Of a stretch of 64,000 nt of DNA, positions 9,438-18,255 are shown piece after piece. The notes below the pieces were generated by a model. That model searched no databases. It was given only the letters and a program-made list of their open reading frames with translations, and was not told the DNA's origin. The first letter of the stretch is position 1, and every line of letters begins with the position of its first letter. The position numbers and the translations under genes were made by a program. The stretch lies in NCBI GenBank assembly GCA_029212615.1, contig JARGPJ010000013.1:42784-106783 (forward strand), read 5' to 3'. Source of the stretch: Verrucomicrobiales bacterium (lineage in GTDB: Bacteria > Verrucomicrobiota > Verrucomicrobiia > Verrucomicrobiales > DEV007).

Positions 9438-10070
9438 CTATTTGATGGCGCCGGGGACGCGATCGAAGAACTCAACGATGCCGGTTTCGAGCGAATACTC
9501 GGCTCCGACGACACAGAGGTTATCTTCTTCGATCCATCGTTCGACGATGGGAGAACCCGCTTTGAGATCCCGAACCGAAGATCTGATGTTGGCTCGCACC
9601 GCGTGCTCAACGATCTTGGCGGGGTCGTCACTGATGTCGGCATCGAGCAATGGCTGCACCGAAGGGCTGATCCGGCGCACGATGGACTCCAGATTCGGGG
9701 AACGGTTTTCACGGGGCACTTTCAGTTCATCCACCGTCGCGCGAACCGCGCCGCAGGATGAATGACCGAGGACGACGATCAAACGGACCCCGAGTGCTTC
9801 CACCGCGTACTCGATACTGCCGATCCCGGAAGGAGCGACAATGTTACCGGCAACCCGGATTACAAAAAGATCGCCGAGACCCTGATCGAACAGGATTTCA
9901 GCCGGGGCGCGGGAGTCAGAACAACCGAGAATGATCGCGGACGGAGCCTGTGATTCGACAAGTTGAGCGCGCCGTTCTTCGATCGAGAGATTGGTTGAAA
10001 GCGGTTTGCCGTCCGCGAAACGGCGGTTCCCCTCGACAAGTTCGTTGAAAGCGGTGATCGCCTTGTGCAT
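9438..10070 (-). CDS. Beta-class carbonic anhydrase
   Basis: 210 residues. The zinc ligands of the beta class are visible: Cys50 with the Asp52-Arg54 dyad (CSDSR) and His103/Cys106 (GHSSCGA). The motif FVIRVAGNIV is also typical. The enzyme interconverts CO2 and bicarbonate in the cytoplasm, here as a single-domain protein of ordinary length without a signal peptide. It is divergent from the symporter/carbamoyltransferase operon. Bicarbonate feeds carbamoyl phosphate synthesis, so a link is conceivable but not shown. Confidence 0.95.
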   Translation of the reverse strand: MHKAITAFNELVEGNRRFADGKPLSTNLSIEERRAQLVESQAPSAIILGCSDSRAPAEILFDQGLGDLFVIRVAGNIVAPSGIGSIEYAVEALGVRLIVVLGHSSCGAVRATVDELKVPRENRSPNLESIVRRISPSVQPLLDADISDDPAKIVEHAVRANIRSSVRDLKAGSPIVERWIEEDNLCVVGAEYSLETGIVEFFDRVPGAIK

Positions 10071-10311
10071 GAGGCATCATGTAGCGTGGAAACACCACAG
10101 GTCAAGCGGGCGATGCCTGAAACTGACCGATTGATAGCCGTGAAAATCCCGCATTTTCCTTGAATGAACGGGCTGTTTTGAGGAAAAGGAAGGGCATTTC
10201 GGGGAAGCGGGATCGGGGCGCAGGCTCCGTTTTTACTATCCTGGGCTTCCCCGCAGGATAACGGGGGATGAATCCTCAGCATGATTCGCTTGCGTGGAAA
10301 GCAGGTTATGA

Positions 10312-10812
10312 TTGGTTGTCCTGTTGCCCGAAAGATTCACCCGCAACGAATCAAGACCAATCTGTTTTCCCCCGTTCCAATTTTGCCTTCTCGCTATCGT
10401 GCTTTTATGCGGCGGGAATTGCTGGGGCACTGAGGAGATTGAGTTCACCAACCGGGAGGCACTGGAAACCGAAGTTTCCAGCAATGGAACCTTCACTCTG
10501 AAGTGGTCGAACCCTGAAAAGGTTGAAGTGTCCCTGGAGCAATCAGGCGATGAGTCGTTTCAGCCTTATGTCGTTCGCTACGTGGGACTTGATAACAGTT
10601 CGGTTCTGAGCGGGCTCGCGGAAGGAAAGCATTATTTCCGCGTCGGCCCGAAGGGGGCGGAGACCCGTTCGGACGTGGTCGGGGTTGAAGTGAAATTTTT
10701 CAGAAGAGATCACCTTCTCTGGCTCCTCGGTGCCGGCGGGATCGTGGTTTGCCTCACGATTGGAACGATCATTGGCGGCACGATGCAGCACCGGAAGGAG
10801 GACGTAAGATGA
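10312..10812 (+). CDS. Secreted Fn3-like domain with C-terminal membrane anchor
   Basis: 166 residues from a TTG start placed directly after a stop codon; an AAGCAGG sequence precedes it, but the start is uncertain. A hydrophobic stretch LLAIVLLCGG near residue 30 looks like a signal peptide. An extracytoplasmic beta-sandwich resembling fibronectin type III follows (GTFTLKWSNPEKVEVSLEQS and LAEGKHYFRVGP), then a membrane helix LLWLLGAGGIVVCLTIGTII and a short basic tail. It overlaps the symporter start by four bases (ATGA), so it is probably made together with the symporter and may be an accessory or substrate-presenting subunit. That role is an inference. Confidence 0.72.
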   Translation: MVVLLPERFTRNESRPICFPPFQFCLLAIVLLCGGNCWGTEEIEFTNREALETEVSSNGTFTLKWSNPEKVEVSLEQSGDESFQPYVVRYVGLDNSSVLSGLAEGKHYFRVGPKGAETRSDVVGVEVKFFRRDHLLWLLGAGGIVVCLTIGTIIGGTMQHRKEDVR

Positions 10813-12239
10813 CCGAAGATGTCTTTTCCATTTCCCGTTCGACCGGGTGGTTTGTCGTCATTCTGCTGGGAATCCTCTGGATCGCGTTGGGTATCTACTG
10901 GGGGCGTCGCGCCAAGAACGCGGAAGGCTTCATGCTCGCGGGCCGCAATGTCGGGCTCTCCCTCGGCTCGGCCACGGCGATGGCTACCTGGGTCACCTCC
11001 AATACCACGATGCTTGCCCCGGTATTTGCCCTCACGCTCGGGATCTGGGGGATGCTCGCCTATTCGACGGCAAGTTTCGGATTGATCCTCTTTGCTCTTT
11101 TCGTGCCGCGGATTCGCACGCTCCTTCCCGCCGGGGTGACGGCCGGGGATTTCTTCCGCCTTCGTTACGGGCGATTCGGGTGGTCGTTGTTTTTAATCAT
11201 CACGATGCTCTACTCGCTTTCCTGGCTCGTGAGCATGGCGATTGCCGGTGGTGACCTTCTCGAGGCATTGGCGGGGATTCCCTATCTCCAGGGGATGACT
11301 TTGATTCTTGTGGTCTGCATTCTCTATACGCTTTTCGGTGGCCTCTATGCCGTGATCGGGACGGATTTTATTCAAAGCCTCATTATCCTGATTGGGATTG
11401 TTTTCATCGGGAGTCTTGTGATCGCGCGGCTCGATTTTTCCGAAGCCTACGAGCACATTTCGACGCACCAGCCTTCGCTCCTGAAGATTGCGATGCCGGC
11501 AGCCCTTCTCGCGGTGTTCAATAACATGCTCTTCGGTTTCGGAGAGGTCTTTCACAACAACGTGTGGTGGTCGCGCGCTTTCGCGATGAGAAAAGAGATC
11601 GCCCCGAAGGCATTTTTCCTGTCGGGTTTGCTGTGGTTTCCCATCCCCATCGCGGCCGGATTCATCGCCCTCGCGGCCGGTCCCCTCGGGATCAACATTC
11701 CGGATGAAAATCAGACCGGCCCCGTTGTTGCCTCCGCGGTCATGAATATGTCGGGCTTCGGCGCCATTGCCGGGGTGCTCATTCTTATCGTTCTCTTCTG
11801 TTCGATGGCTTCGTCGATCGATTCCCTGCTTGCCGCCACCTCCGATCTCTTGATCGAAGATGTTAAGAAGGGACTTTTTAAAGCGAAGGTGGACGAGGTG
11901 AACTTCCGGCGCTCGGCCGGGTTTGTGATCATTGGGGTAGGTGTGTTAGTGTGGCTCCTGGCGGTGCCGCACTGGCCGATCATCAACGCTCTGTTTATCT
12001 CCGGTCCGCTCGTCGGCAGCTTGATCTGGCCGGTCATCGCGGGACTCTTCTGGCGTAAGATCAATCGATCCATTGTTCTCGCGGGAATTATTGCCGGCAG
12101 TGCTGCCGGGGTCTGGGCCTACTTCGCCCTCGGATGGTTCACCGCATCGCTGATCGGAGCCGGGGTGTCGATGATCGCAACGATCCTGGCCCGTATCATA
12201 AGAGCGGAGACTTTTTCCGAGCCGTCTCCAACCGACTGA
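10809..12239 (+). CDS. SSS-family sodium:solute symporter
   Basis: 476 residues with roughly 12-13 membrane segments. The arrangement and the motif FMLAGRNVGLSLGSATAMATWVTS near residue 40, plus ASSIDSLLAATSDLLIEDV later, identify the solute:sodium symporter family (proline, pantothenate and urea-type permeases). Substrate cannot be read; the downstream ureido-processing enzymes make a ureido or amide compound a sensible guess. The start at 10809 overlaps the stop of the Fn3-like gene. A 39-codon gene follows after 12 bases. Confidence 0.92.
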   Translation: MTEDVFSISRSTGWFVVILLGILWIALGIYWGRRAKNAEGFMLAGRNVGLSLGSATAMATWVTSNTTMLAPVFALTLGIWGMLAYSTASFGLILFALFVPRIRTLLPAGVTAGDFFRLRYGRFGWSLFLIITMLYSLSWLVSMAIAGGDLLEALAGIPYLQGMTLILVVCILYTLFGGLYAVIGTDFIQSLIILIGIVFIGSLVIARLDFSEAYEHISTHQPSLLKIAMPAALLAVFNNMLFGFGEVFHNNVWWSRAFAMRKEIAPKAFFLSGLLWFPIPIAAGFIALAAGPLGINIPDENQTGPVVASAVMNMSGFGAIAGVLILIVLFCSMASSIDSLLAATSDLLIEDVKKGLFKAKVDEVNFRRSAGFVIIGVGVLVWLLAVPHWPIINALFISGPLVGSLIWPVIAGLFWRKINRSIVLAGIIAGSAAGVWAYFALGWFTASLIGAGVSMIATILARIIRAETFSEPSPTD

Positions 12240-12251
12240 TTATTTGATTCC

Positions 12252-12371
12252 ATGTTCAGTGAAACTTTTTTACATTTCTTTATCTACGGCGCGCTCGTCT
12301 GGACCGGTCTGGGCGCCTTGGCCCTGATTGTGCTTTTACTGGTTGATTGGATCAAAGGAACTTTGTGGTAG
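12252..12371 (+). CDS. 39-residue single-span membrane peptide
   Basis: Short gene starting MFSETFLHFFIYGALVWTGL, continuing as one hydrophobic helix and ending DWIKGTLW. It starts 12 bases after the symporter stop and ends 37 bases before the carbamoyltransferase. The hydrophobic reading frame without stops, its position and its orientation support a real product. Small one-helix companions of SSS transporters are known in several bacterial lineages, so an auxiliary subunit of the symporter is the most likely role. No strong ribosome site is seen. Confidence 0.6.
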   Translation: MFSETFLHFFIYGALVWTGLGALALIVLLLVDWIKGTLW

Positions 12372-12408
12372 CCCCGTTTTCTATTCAGATATTTGACTCC
12401 CTTTTGTC

Positions 12409-13527
12409 ATGAAAGAGACCCCGTTTCCAGAGGATGCCCCGGAAGAGGCTGAACGCCCGAGTATTGAGCCTCCCGAAGGATCAGAAGCGATACGACCGGA
12501 GCCGGGGAATCTCTTCGAGAGTAATCCGATTAATCTCCCGGTGCTCAATGAGCTGAAGCATCAAAGTATTCTCGATGCAGGGCAGTTCACTTTTGAGCAG
12601 GTCACGGAGCTGTGTAAACTCGCCGCGGTTCTCGAGAAACTTGAGATCTGGCCCTATCATCCGCTCGATGGAAAGATCGTCGTGACGGCCTTTTTCGAGG
12701 CTTCCACGAGAACGCGCACGAGTTTTGAGAGCGCGATTTTGAGACTCGACGGCAAGGTCATCTCGATCGCCGACGGCAGCACGACAGGTCAGGCCAAAGG
12801 GGAGTCGCTCGCTGACATCGGTGAGATGTTTAACGCCTATGCCGATTGCATTGTGATGCGTCACACGGAGACCAATGCGCCGGAGGAAATGCTTCAGAAT
12901 TTGAGGATACCGCTGATCAATGCGGGGAACGGATCGGGTGAGCACCCGACCCAGGCTCTCGCAGACTGGTTTGCTCTCCTGAAATGGAATCCGGCGCTGG
13001 CCTCGCCACGGGTGAAGAAGGCGAAGAGAATGAATCTCGGGATCCTCGGTACGCCGGGCTCAATGCGGGCAGTGAAGTCCTTTCTGTTGATGTCGCTTCT
13101 GTTTCAGGAGCACATTGGAAAGGTCACCGTCATTTCGGAAATGGCGGATCCTTTCGGCGAAGACGTCATCCAGCGTCTCACTGATGCGGGGATCGACTAT
13201 GAAGTTTCCAATGATGTGCGTGAGCACCTTCCGGAGCTCGATGTCATTTACATGAACTCGATCGCTTTTCTGGGAGATTCCTATAAGAACATGGACAGTC
13301 GCTTCAAGCTGACTGCAGAGAGTCCGATTAAAGAAAGCGCCGTGATTTTACACCCCCTGGCACGGCTTGAGGAGCTCGATACTTCGCTCGATAAGACGCC
13401 GCACAATCTATATTTCTCCCAGGCTCATGGAGCGGTGTTTATCAGGCAGGCGCTGCTTCTCGCAGTGCTGGACCGACTCAAGGCATTGCCGAACATGATC
13501 GATTTAGACACCAATACGACCCCTTAA
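12409..13527 (+). CDS. Aspartate/ornithine-type carbamoyltransferase of unknown acceptor
   Basis: 372 residues. The carbamoyl-phosphate site is complete: STRTRT at 99-104, the SxxxxxxKGE loop at 124-132, MRH at 150-152 and HPTQ at 179-182. HPLARLEEL at 315-323 matches the C-terminal loop of aspartate transcarbamoylase. The acceptor loop that reads TRVQKER in classical PyrB is replaced by NSIAFLGDS around 283-291, removing the Arg and Gln that hold aspartate. There is also an acidic, proline-rich N-terminal extension of about 45 residues. No pyrimidine gene is nearby; asparagine synthase and two C-N hydrolases follow. A carbamoyltransferase with another acceptor, as in the YgeW/oxamate-type relatives, is likelier than housekeeping ATCase. 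The comparison with PyrB is from memory. Confidence 0.85.
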   Translation: MKETPFPEDAPEEAERPSIEPPEGSEAIRPEPGNLFESNPINLPVLNELKHQSILDAGQFTFEQVTELCKLAAVLEKLEIWPYHPLDGKIVVTAFFEASTRTRTSFESAILRLDGKVISIADGSTTGQAKGESLADIGEMFNAYADCIVMRHTETNAPEEMLQNLRIPLINAGNGSGEHPTQALADWFALLKWNPALASPRVKKAKRMNLGILGTPGSMRAVKSFLLMSLLFQEHIGKVTVISEMADPFGEDVIQRLTDAGIDYEVSNDVREHLPELDVIYMNSIAFLGDSYKNMDSRFKLTAESPIKESAVILHPLARLEELDTSLDKTPHNLYFSQAHGAVFIRQALLLAVLDRLKALPNMIDLDTNTTP

Positions 13528-13534
13528 AAATACT

Positions 13535-15493
13535 ATGTGCGGCATTGCCGGCCACTTTTCGGCCACCCCTCTTCCGGAAAATACTCCTGATATTCTCGAC
13601 GGACAGCTTCAGACGATTGTTCACCGGGGTCCTGATGGAAATGGACATTTCGTTCTGCGCGATAAAGGCGTCGCGCTCGGACACACCCGTCTCGCGATCA
13701 ATGATCTCGAGGGCGGCTGTCAGCCGCTCCATGCGGTCGATGATCGTTTTGTTCTGACCACGAACGGTGAATTTTATGATTTTAAACGGCACCGCTCGAC
13801 GCTGATGGCGGAAGGGGATCGCTTTCTGACCAAGTCAGATTCTGAAATCGCGATCGGTCTCTACCGGAAATTCGGCCTCGATTTCACCGAGCATTTGCGC
13901 GGCGAGTTTGCCTTTGCTCTCTACGACCGGCAGGAAGACGAACTGATTCTTCTCCGCGACCGCTTCGGGGTGCGTCCGCTCTTCTACTGGCTCTCACCGG
14001 ACCAGAGCACGATCGTTTACGGGTCGGAAGCGAAGTCCGTCCTCGCTCATCCCGATGTTCCCGCCAAGCTGGATTCGAAGGCAGCCCTGCATCAGCTCAT
14101 GCAGACGATCGCCCCGGGAATGAGTGCCTTTGAAAATGTGGTTTCGTTAGCGCCCGGACATTTTCTCCGGATCAGGAAGCGTCGCGGCAAGCTTGAGATT
14201 CACGATGAATGTTACTGGGACTTTGATTTTCCTCATGAGGAGTCGAGACCGCATGAGGTCGACGAGCAGGAATACGTCGAACGCGTCCGGGACGAATTGA
14301 TTAAAGCGATCGTGCTGCGCCTTGAGGCGGACGTTCCGGTGGGATGCTATTTGTCCGGCGGAATTGATTCGTGCTGCATTCTCGGCCTCGCGACCGGGGC
14401 GATGCAGTCCCCGACGAAGGCCTACACCATCTCCTTTGATGACGATGCCTACGACGAGGCTCCGATTGCGAAGGAAATGGCCGAGTCGATGGGAGCTGAT
14501 CAGGAAGTGATCAATCTGAAGGCGGCGGATCTCTACGGGGAGAATTATGTGAAGACGGTCTGGCACGCAGAGAGGACATTTTACAACACCCTCGGGGTTG
14601 CGAAGAACCTGATGTCGAAGCGGGTGTGGGATTCCGGTTACCGCTGTGTCATCACCGGGGAAGGGGCTGACGAATTGTTCGCCGGTTATCCGGCATTGAA
14701 GCGGGACATGTTTCTTCACGGGTTGAGTCATGAGCCGGAGAGCGTGCGGGCCGAGTATCAGGCGGCACTGGAGAAAACGAATCAGCTCTTCAAAGGGGCG
14801 ATCCTTGCCGAGAACCAGCGACACCATGCGAAGTGGGAATCACTCTGCGGTTTCACTCCCTCATGGATTCAGCCGTGGATGGACACCCTCGACCTCGCCC
14901 GGCCCCTGCTTTCCGATGAACTTCAGCGCGACCTCAAGGACTATGATCCGATCGAGGAGATCGCCTCCCGTCTTGACGGTTCGATGCTGGAGGGGCGTCA
15001 CCCTCTCGACATCGCTCAATACACCTGGAGCAAGTGTCAGCTCGAAGGGCAGATTCTGAACTGGGGAGGGGACCGGGTCGACATGGCGAACTCAATGGAG
15101 TCCCGCCCTGCCTTCCTTGATCACCATCTCGCCGCCGTTGCCGTCGATGTTCCGCCGAGCCTTCGGATCAAAGGGAATATTGAAAAGCATGTCCTTCGCG
15201 AAGCGGTCAAAGGGGTTCTGCCTGAAGTCCTCTACAAACGTGAGAAGTTTGCTTTTATGGCTCCGCCTGCTCACACCGACAAATCGAAGATGGCGAAAGT
15301 GGAGGAGCTTATCCATGAGTACCTCGACGAGAACACGGTCGGCGAAGCGGGGATTTGCTCACCGGAGCGCGTCAGCCAGTTCCTTAGCGACTACCGGAGC
15401 GATACCGACTCGACCTCTCTTGTGCGAAAGGATACCCTGTTGAATCACCTTCTCACCCTGCACATTCTTCATCGTCAGTTCATCACCTCATGA
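13535..15493 (+). CDS. asnB: Asparagine synthase (glutamine-hydrolysing) type amidotransferase
   Basis: 652 residues. Cys2 (MCGIAGHFS) is the glutaminase nucleophile, with HRGPDG and the loop NGEFYDF in the N-terminal Ntn domain. The synthetase domain has the PP-loop SGGIDS near 274 and the ATP-site segment ITGEGADELFAGYP near 377. The reaction is ATP-dependent amidation of a carboxylate, normally aspartate to asparagine, with glutamine as donor. At 652 residues it is longer than E. coli AsnB and similar to the longer Bacillus-type proteins. It begins seven bases after the carbamoyltransferase and overlaps the next gene by four bases, so it belongs to the same operon. The substrate could differ from aspartate in this context. 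Confidence 0.9.
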   Translation: MCGIAGHFSATPLPENTPDILDGQLQTIVHRGPDGNGHFVLRDKGVALGHTRLAINDLEGGCQPLHAVDDRFVLTTNGEFYDFKRHRSTLMAEGDRFLTKSDSEIAIGLYRKFGLDFTEHLRGEFAFALYDRQEDELILLRDRFGVRPLFYWLSPDQSTIVYGSEAKSVLAHPDVPAKLDSKAALHQLMQTIAPGMSAFENVVSLAPGHFLRIRKRRGKLEIHDECYWDFDFPHEESRPHEVDEQEYVERVRDELIKAIVLRLEADVPVGCYLSGGIDSCCILGLATGAMQSPTKAYTISFDDDAYDEAPIAKEMAESMGADQEVINLKAADLYGENYVKTVWHAERTFYNTLGVAKNLMSKRVWDSGYRCVITGEGADELFAGYPALKRDMFLHGLSHEPESVRAEYQAALEKTNQLFKGAILAENQRHHAKWESLCGFTPSWIQPWMDTLDLARPLLSDELQRDLKDYDPIEEIASRLDGSMLEGRHPLDIAQYTWSKCQLEGQILNWGGDRVDMANSMESRPAFLDHHLAAVAVDVPPSLRIKGNIEKHVLREAVKGVLPEVLYKREKFAFMAPPAHTDKSKMAKVEELIHEYLDENTVGEAGICSPERVSQFLSDYRSDTDSTSLVRKDTLLNHLLTLHILHRQFITS

Positions 15494-16728
15494 GTGATCT
15501 TTCGGTCGACATTGAGCGCATTAAGAAAGACATCCTCGATCTCGCGAAGATCGGATACGAAGAACGCGACCGCGGCATCTACCGCCAGGCATTTTCGGAC
15601 CGGGACATGGAGGCCAAGCACTGGTTGCTCCACCGGATCGAGGAATGCGATCTCACTACGGGAACTGACGGCGCCGCTAATATTTCGGGGATCCTGGAAG
15701 GGAAAGAGGATTCACCGCGTGTTTTTGTCGGCTCGCATATTGATACCGTTCCCTGCGCGGGGATGTTCGACGGCACCCTCGGCGTGGTCGTCGGTCTCGA
15801 ATGCCTGCGCGTTCTGAGAGCATCCGGCCTTTCGCTCGAGAAGACGATCGAACTGATCGCCTTTTCCGACGAGGAAGGACGCTTCGGGGGAACTTTCGGT
15901 TCCGAGGCGTTCACCGGATTACTGACCCTGGAAAAGCTTCGCAGTGCTTCCGACCTCAGCGGAATCCCCCTGCAGGAGGCCATGCTCGAGCACGGCCTTG
16001 ATCCCATGAAAGCACTCGATGCGCGTCGTCTCCCTGATGAGATCGATTCCTATCTCGAACTTCATATTGAGCAGGGGCCGGTTCTCGATGAGCAGCATCT
16101 TCAGGTCGGGATCGTCGAATCGATCACCGGATTGCAGTCCTGGTCACTGCGCTTTGACGGCGAGGCCAATCATGCCGGAACAACTCCGATGGATTATCGT
16201 AAAGATGCCTTCATGGGCCTGGCAGACTTTGCGCACGAAGTGCCCCGTATTCTCGAAGAGAACGGAGGAGAGAACAGTCGGGCCACGATCGGAAATGCGG
16301 AGATCCTTCCCGGTGCGCCCAACTCCGTACCCGGTGCGGTTGAGTTTTCTCTCGATTTCCGGGACCCTTCCACCGAGACCCTCGAACAGTTGTCGCATGC
16401 TTTTCAAAAGGCGATCGCGGCGATTTCGCGGCGGCGGGGACTGAAGTTTGAAATTCACCTGCAGGGTGAAATTCTCCCCGTCGAATCCGATGAGCGTCTC
16501 ACCGGTATTCTGAAAGAGGAGGCGGAGCGCCTCAATCTCCGCCACATGACGATGCTCAGTGGTGCGGCCCACGATGCCCAGCTCGTCGGACGCATCGCCC
16601 CCATGGCGATGATCTTTGTTCCAAGTCGAAAAGGACTGAGCCATTCGCCGGATGAATGGACCCCGTGGGAAGACATTGAAGCAGGGGCAAATCTTATGCT
16701 CGCTGCCCTTTGCAAACTGGCGGGGTAA
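15490..16728 (+). CDS. Zn-dependent amidohydrolase, carbamoylase/allantoate amidohydrolase family
   Basis: 412 residues of the M20-related hydantoinase/carbamoylase family. Metal-site motifs: GSHIDTVPCAGMFDG (His and Asp near 79-90), FSDEEGRFGG (the Glu pair near 127-128), ELHIEQGPVLD near 192 and the C-terminal GLSHSPDE His. The dimerisation domain lies between them. Family members cleave N-carbamoyl amino acids, allantoate or ureidoglycolate, releasing ammonia and CO2 or urea. It is translationally coupled to asparagine synthase (ATGA) and followed 16 bases later by a cysteine hydrolase, which points to stepwise breakdown of a ureido compound. Confidence 0.9.
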   Translation: MSDLSVDIERIKKDILDLAKIGYEERDRGIYRQAFSDRDMEAKHWLLHRIEECDLTTGTDGAANISGILEGKEDSPRVFVGSHIDTVPCAGMFDGTLGVVVGLECLRVLRASGLSLEKTIELIAFSDEEGRFGGTFGSEAFTGLLTLEKLRSASDLSGIPLQEAMLEHGLDPMKALDARRLPDEIDSYLELHIEQGPVLDEQHLQVGIVESITGLQSWSLRFDGEANHAGTTPMDYRKDAFMGLADFAHEVPRILEENGGENSRATIGNAEILPGAPNSVPGAVEFSLDFRDPSTETLEQLSHAFQKAIAAISRRRGLKFEIHLQGEILPVESDERLTGILKEEAERLNLRHMTMLSGAAHDAQLVGRIAPMAMIFVPSRKGLSHSPDEWTPWEDIEAGANLMLAALCKLAG

Positions 16729-16744
16729 ACTCTATCATCGGCAC

Positions 16745-17485
16745 ATGGCTATCCCTCCCCACGAAGATCCACTCAAGCAGATCTATCGGGATTCTTTCGT
16801 CGAGAACCCGAAGCACCAGACCGATCTCAGCAATCGTGACACCGCGCTCCTCTGCATCGACATGCAGTATCTCGACGCCGCTGAGGGGTATGGGCTCTTT
16901 AAGGATTACGAGAGCTCGCCGATTCCGCTCGAGGAGATGCGCTACTACTTTGACCGGCTCAAAGAGACGGTGCTCCCGAATGTTCACAATTTGCAGAACT
17001 GTTTCCGTATGCACGGGATGGAGGTGATCCACGTCCGGATTCAATCACTGACTCAGGATGGGCGGGATCGTTCCAAGGGGCACAAGCGGCTGGAGCTTCA
17101 TGCCGCGCCCGGATCCGGGGATGCCTGTTTTCTCGAGGAAGTGGCTCCGGTCGGGGATGAGATCATCATCAACAAAACGGCGAGCGGCGTTTTCTCCTCC
17201 ACGAACTTGCACTACGTCCTGAACAATCTCGGGATCAGCTCGCTCTATGTTGTCGGCGTTTACACGAACGAGTGTGTCGAAACGACGGTCCGTGCGGCCT
17301 GTGATCTCGGTTACCTCGTGACGATGGTGGATGACTGTTGCGCGACACAAACCCCTGAGCTCCATGAGGCGAGCCTCAAGACGCTCCGCAATCGCTACGC
17401 CCGGATCGTGGATACGGTGGAGGCGATGGAGGATATCGAGCAGTACGTCAAAGGGCCAAATTCGCTCGCGGAAGCGGCGGAATGA
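16745..17485 (+). CDS. Isochorismatase-family cysteine hydrolase
   Basis: 246 residues. The triad of the family is visible: Asp in LLCIDMQYLD near 37-43, Lys in INKTASGVFSSTNL near 145, and Cys in VYTNECVETTVRAACDLGY near 180. Members include N-carbamoylsarcosine amidase, ureidoacrylate amidohydrolase (RutB), biuret hydrolase and nicotinamidase, all acting on amide or ureido nitrogen. The gene closes the operon; position and family fit removal of the carbamoyl group or of the resulting amide. The start at 16745 is the ATG before MAIPPHEDP; an earlier in-frame ATG lies inside the preceding gene. Exact substrate is unknown. Confidence 0.88.
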   Translation: MAIPPHEDPLKQIYRDSFVENPKHQTDLSNRDTALLCIDMQYLDAAEGYGLFKDYESSPIPLEEMRYYFDRLKETVLPNVHNLQNCFRMHGMEVIHVRIQSLTQDGRDRSKGHKRLELHAAPGSGDACFLEEVAPVGDEIIINKTASGVFSSTNLHYVLNNLGISSLYVVGVYTNECVETTVRAACDLGYLVTMVDDCCATQTPELHEASLKTLRNRYARIVDTVEAMEDIEQYVKGPNSLAEAAE

Positions 17486-17728
17486 CCGAAGCGGAGAGAA
17501 GGCAGCTAGGTTTGCCGGTTGAAATAAAGGTTTCCCTTCGCTCTTTCCCGAAAAAGTAGGAAACAGGCTGGAGTTTTCAGATCGATGCGATATGATGAGG
17601 TAAGTAATACACAAGTCTGCCCCATTCGGGCGTTGTCCATTTGTTAGTTTTCTCATCAATCTCTGGCTGAAGCGCAATGCCCTCAACATCGAAGGGTTGC
17701 TTGTCGAGAAGAGAAAAAAATAGATTAT

Positions 17729-18097
17729 ATGAAGTTGTTCATCGGCAACCTGTCCTACGACACCAGCGAATCAGAGCTCCGCGATATCTTTGCAGAGTTC
17801 GAACCCATCCTTGAATTTGTCCGCCCGATCAATCGCGATACCGGCCAGCCTCGAGGATTCGCTTTTGTAACTCTCGTGGATCACGAAAAGGGACTCGCTG
17901 CGATCGAAGCACTCAATGGCAAAGAACTTGGCGGACGCCAGATTGCGATCAACGAAGCGGAGGAGCGTTCAAACTCCCGCCCGCCTCAGAATCGCTACCG
18001 CCCAACGGAAGAGGACGTCACCTCCGGTGCAGCTCCCCGTGTTGACGATCGCCCCACTGATAAAAAGGGCAACAAGGTCAAATACAAGTCGATCTGA
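17729..18097 (+). CDS. RRM RNA-binding protein
   Basis: 122 residues with a single RNA recognition motif: RNP2 LFIGNL at 3-8 and RNP1 RGFAFVTL at 42-49, followed by a hydrophilic tail rich in Arg, Pro and Lys. Small single-RRM proteins of this type are known from cyanobacteria and from the PVC group, where they bind RNA and some respond to cold; targets here are unknown. It stands alone, with a 243-bp upstream region and a hairpin downstream. Confidence 0.93.
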   Translation: MKLFIGNLSYDTSESELRDIFAEFEPILEFVRPINRDTGQPRGFAFVTLVDHEKGLAAIEALNGKELGGRQIAINEAEERSNSRPPQNRYRPTEEDVTSGAAPRVDDRPTDKKGNKVKYKSI

Positions 18098-18141
18098 TTT
18101 GTACTGGCATTGGCGTTTCAGCCTTTGCGTTTCAGCCTTGG

Positions 18142-18162
18142 CAGCTGAGACCAGCTCAGCTG
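18142..18162. terminator. Hairpin between convergent RRM and sulfatase genes
   Basis: Perfect eight-base inverted repeat, CAGCTGAG (18142-18149) with CTCAGCTG (18155-18162) around a five-base loop. It lies between two convergent stop codons. No T-run. A direct repeat of GCGTTTCAGCCTT-like sequence lies just before it. Confidence 0.4.
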
Positions 18163-18255
18163 AGAGCCATGCCGAAAGCCGCGCCCGTTTTCAAAGGGCG
18201 CGATCGGTTGGAAGCGTTCATTTCTTCCACCACCGGGTACCACCGGGGCGTTGGC

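Noticed and set aside
12409..13527. Housekeeping pyrB
   Set aside because: The aspartate-binding loop is absent and the neighbours are not pyrimidine genes; kept only as a carbamoyltransferase of unknown acceptor.
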